A DNA stretch of 5,789 nucleotides from Ardenticatenales bacterium (lineage in GTDB: Bacteria; Chloroflexota; Anaerolineae; Ardenticatenales; Ardenticatenaceae). Position 1 is the first letter of the stretch. Each line of letters begins with the position of its first letter. Of the stretch, positions 5,369 through 5,789 are shown in pieces. The notes under the pieces are model-generated. The model did no database searches and was not told the DNA's origin. It saw only the letters and a program-made list of their open reading frames with translations. The position numbers and the translations under genes are program-made. The stretch covers positions 1 through 5,789 of the forward strand of contig JACCSL010001023.1 in NCBI GenBank assembly GCA_013812995.1, in the 5' to 3' direction.

Positions 5369-5731
5369 TCAGGCAACAAGCCGCGCCCGAATCGTGACAC
5401 CAAAGACGAATAGAGCGATCAGCGCCCAGAGCAGCATCTCCCGGCGCGAGTCCCGCCCCTGCGTGAAGGCGTAGAGGGCGGGAAAGGAAAGCAGGGCGAC
5501 GAGGCCATAGAGGATATGAATGGCAGGCCGCGCCGGCTGCGCCCCCGCGCCCATCATCAGGCCGCCCAACGCGCCCTGTACCACGAGCAGCCCCTCGCCA
5601 ATAACCACCGCGCCGAGGTAGCTGCCATCCACGCCCTGCCCCTGCATGTACCGAAGAAAGCCCCACAGCGCCAGCAGCAAGGTAAAAATCGTTGCCATTG
5701 TCGCGAGTTGCAAATGCAATGTGAATAGCAT
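5369..5731 (-). CDS. Four-helix membrane protein, unknown function
   Basis: A 120-residue membrane protein with predicted helices at about 8-27, 39-61, 70-90 and 98-118. The loops carry LRYMQGQGVDGSYLG (26-40) and TQGRDSRREM (90-99); the N-terminus has H6 and helix 3 begins with AIHILYG (H72). Small conserved membrane proteins of this look, with one His near each of helices 1 and 3 and a QGALGG turn in helix 2, occur in bacteria. The pattern is loosely reminiscent of half of a four-helix haem protein, but I cannot assign a family. The start at ATG 5731-5729 has AAGGAG (5749-5744) 12 nt upstream, slightly far. Its stop lies only 5 bp from that of the facing glycosyltransferase gene. Coding is likely from the hydrophobic pattern and SD; function is unknown. 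Confidence 0.78.
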   Translation of the reverse strand: MLFTLHLQLATMATIFTLLLALWGFLRYMQGQGVDGSYLGAVVIGEGLLVVQGALGGLMMGAGAQPARPAIHILYGLVALLSFPALYAFTQGRDSRREMLLWALIALFVFGVTIRARLVA

Positions 5732-5761
5732 CGCGTTGTATCTCTCCTTTTATGCCAAGCC

Positions 5762-5789
5762 ATTGTAGCCCGAACAAGAGGCTTTATAA
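5762..5789 (-). promoter_or_regulatory. Possible promoter of the right-edge membrane gene
   Basis: On the minus strand TACAAT (5767-5762) could be a -10, with TTATAA (5789-5784, 4 of 6) as -35 at a 16-bp spacing. The -35 touches the window edge, so the call cannot be checked further. The leader would be about 25 nt. Confidence 0.35.

Noticed and set aside
5313..5777. 154-residue minus-strand frame at the right edge
   Set aside because: It overlaps the 120-residue membrane protein in another frame, lacks its clean helix pattern, and runs into the end of the glycosyltransferase.
1..5789. CRISPR arrays, tRNA/rRNA genes, IS ends or defence genes
   Set aside because: I saw no regularly spaced repeats, no cloverleaf-like segment, no transposase and no terminal inverted repeats by eye.

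Overview
The window is GC-rich bacterial chromosome with short intergenic gaps, SD-led or overlapping genes, and near-consensus sigma-70-type promoters with 17-bp spacers. The gene set (DUF92 membrane protein, small membrane proteins, RmlD with GT2 enzymes, an ALG5-like glycosyltransferase) would fit a Chloroflexota-type genome. That placement is only an impression from protein style. I see no mobile element, CRISPR array, RNA gene or phage gene.

Left part (1-1209, minus strand): an operon read right to left. It holds coaE (dephospho-CoA kinase, last step of CoA synthesis), a 72-residue two-helix membrane protein, and a GNAT N-acetyltransferase that runs off the left edge. The genes overlap by 8 and 26 nt, so they are probably translationally coupled. 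A strong promoter lies at 1275-1303.

Middle part (1335-2538, plus strand): a divergent pair, overlapping by 8 nt. The first is a 126-residue four-helix membrane protein. The second is a DUF92/TMEM19-family integral membrane protein, a family that includes the plant phytyl-phosphate kinase VTE6. The two divergent operons share an intergenic region whose -10 box is an 8-bp palindrome readable in both directions.

Right part (2680-5363, plus strand): sugar-polymer genes. RmlD (dTDP-4-dehydrorhamnose reductase) is joined by a TGATG overlap to a GT2 glycosyltransferase, plausibly a rhamnosyltransferase using the dTDP-rhamnose that RmlD makes. A second GT2 gene follows, with its own promoter and a hairpin in its leader. 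It resembles dolichyl-phosphate beta-glucosyltransferase (ALG5/DPG synthase) and probably loads a sugar onto a polyprenyl phosphate at the membrane. Together the three suggest cell-surface glycan synthesis.

Right edge (5369-5731, minus strand): a four-helix membrane protein of unknown function, convergent with the previous gene across only 5 bp. Nothing here amounts to a clearly new system. The more interesting points are the symmetric divergent promoter, the soluble ALG5-like enzyme with its leader hairpin, and the unassigned small membrane proteins.
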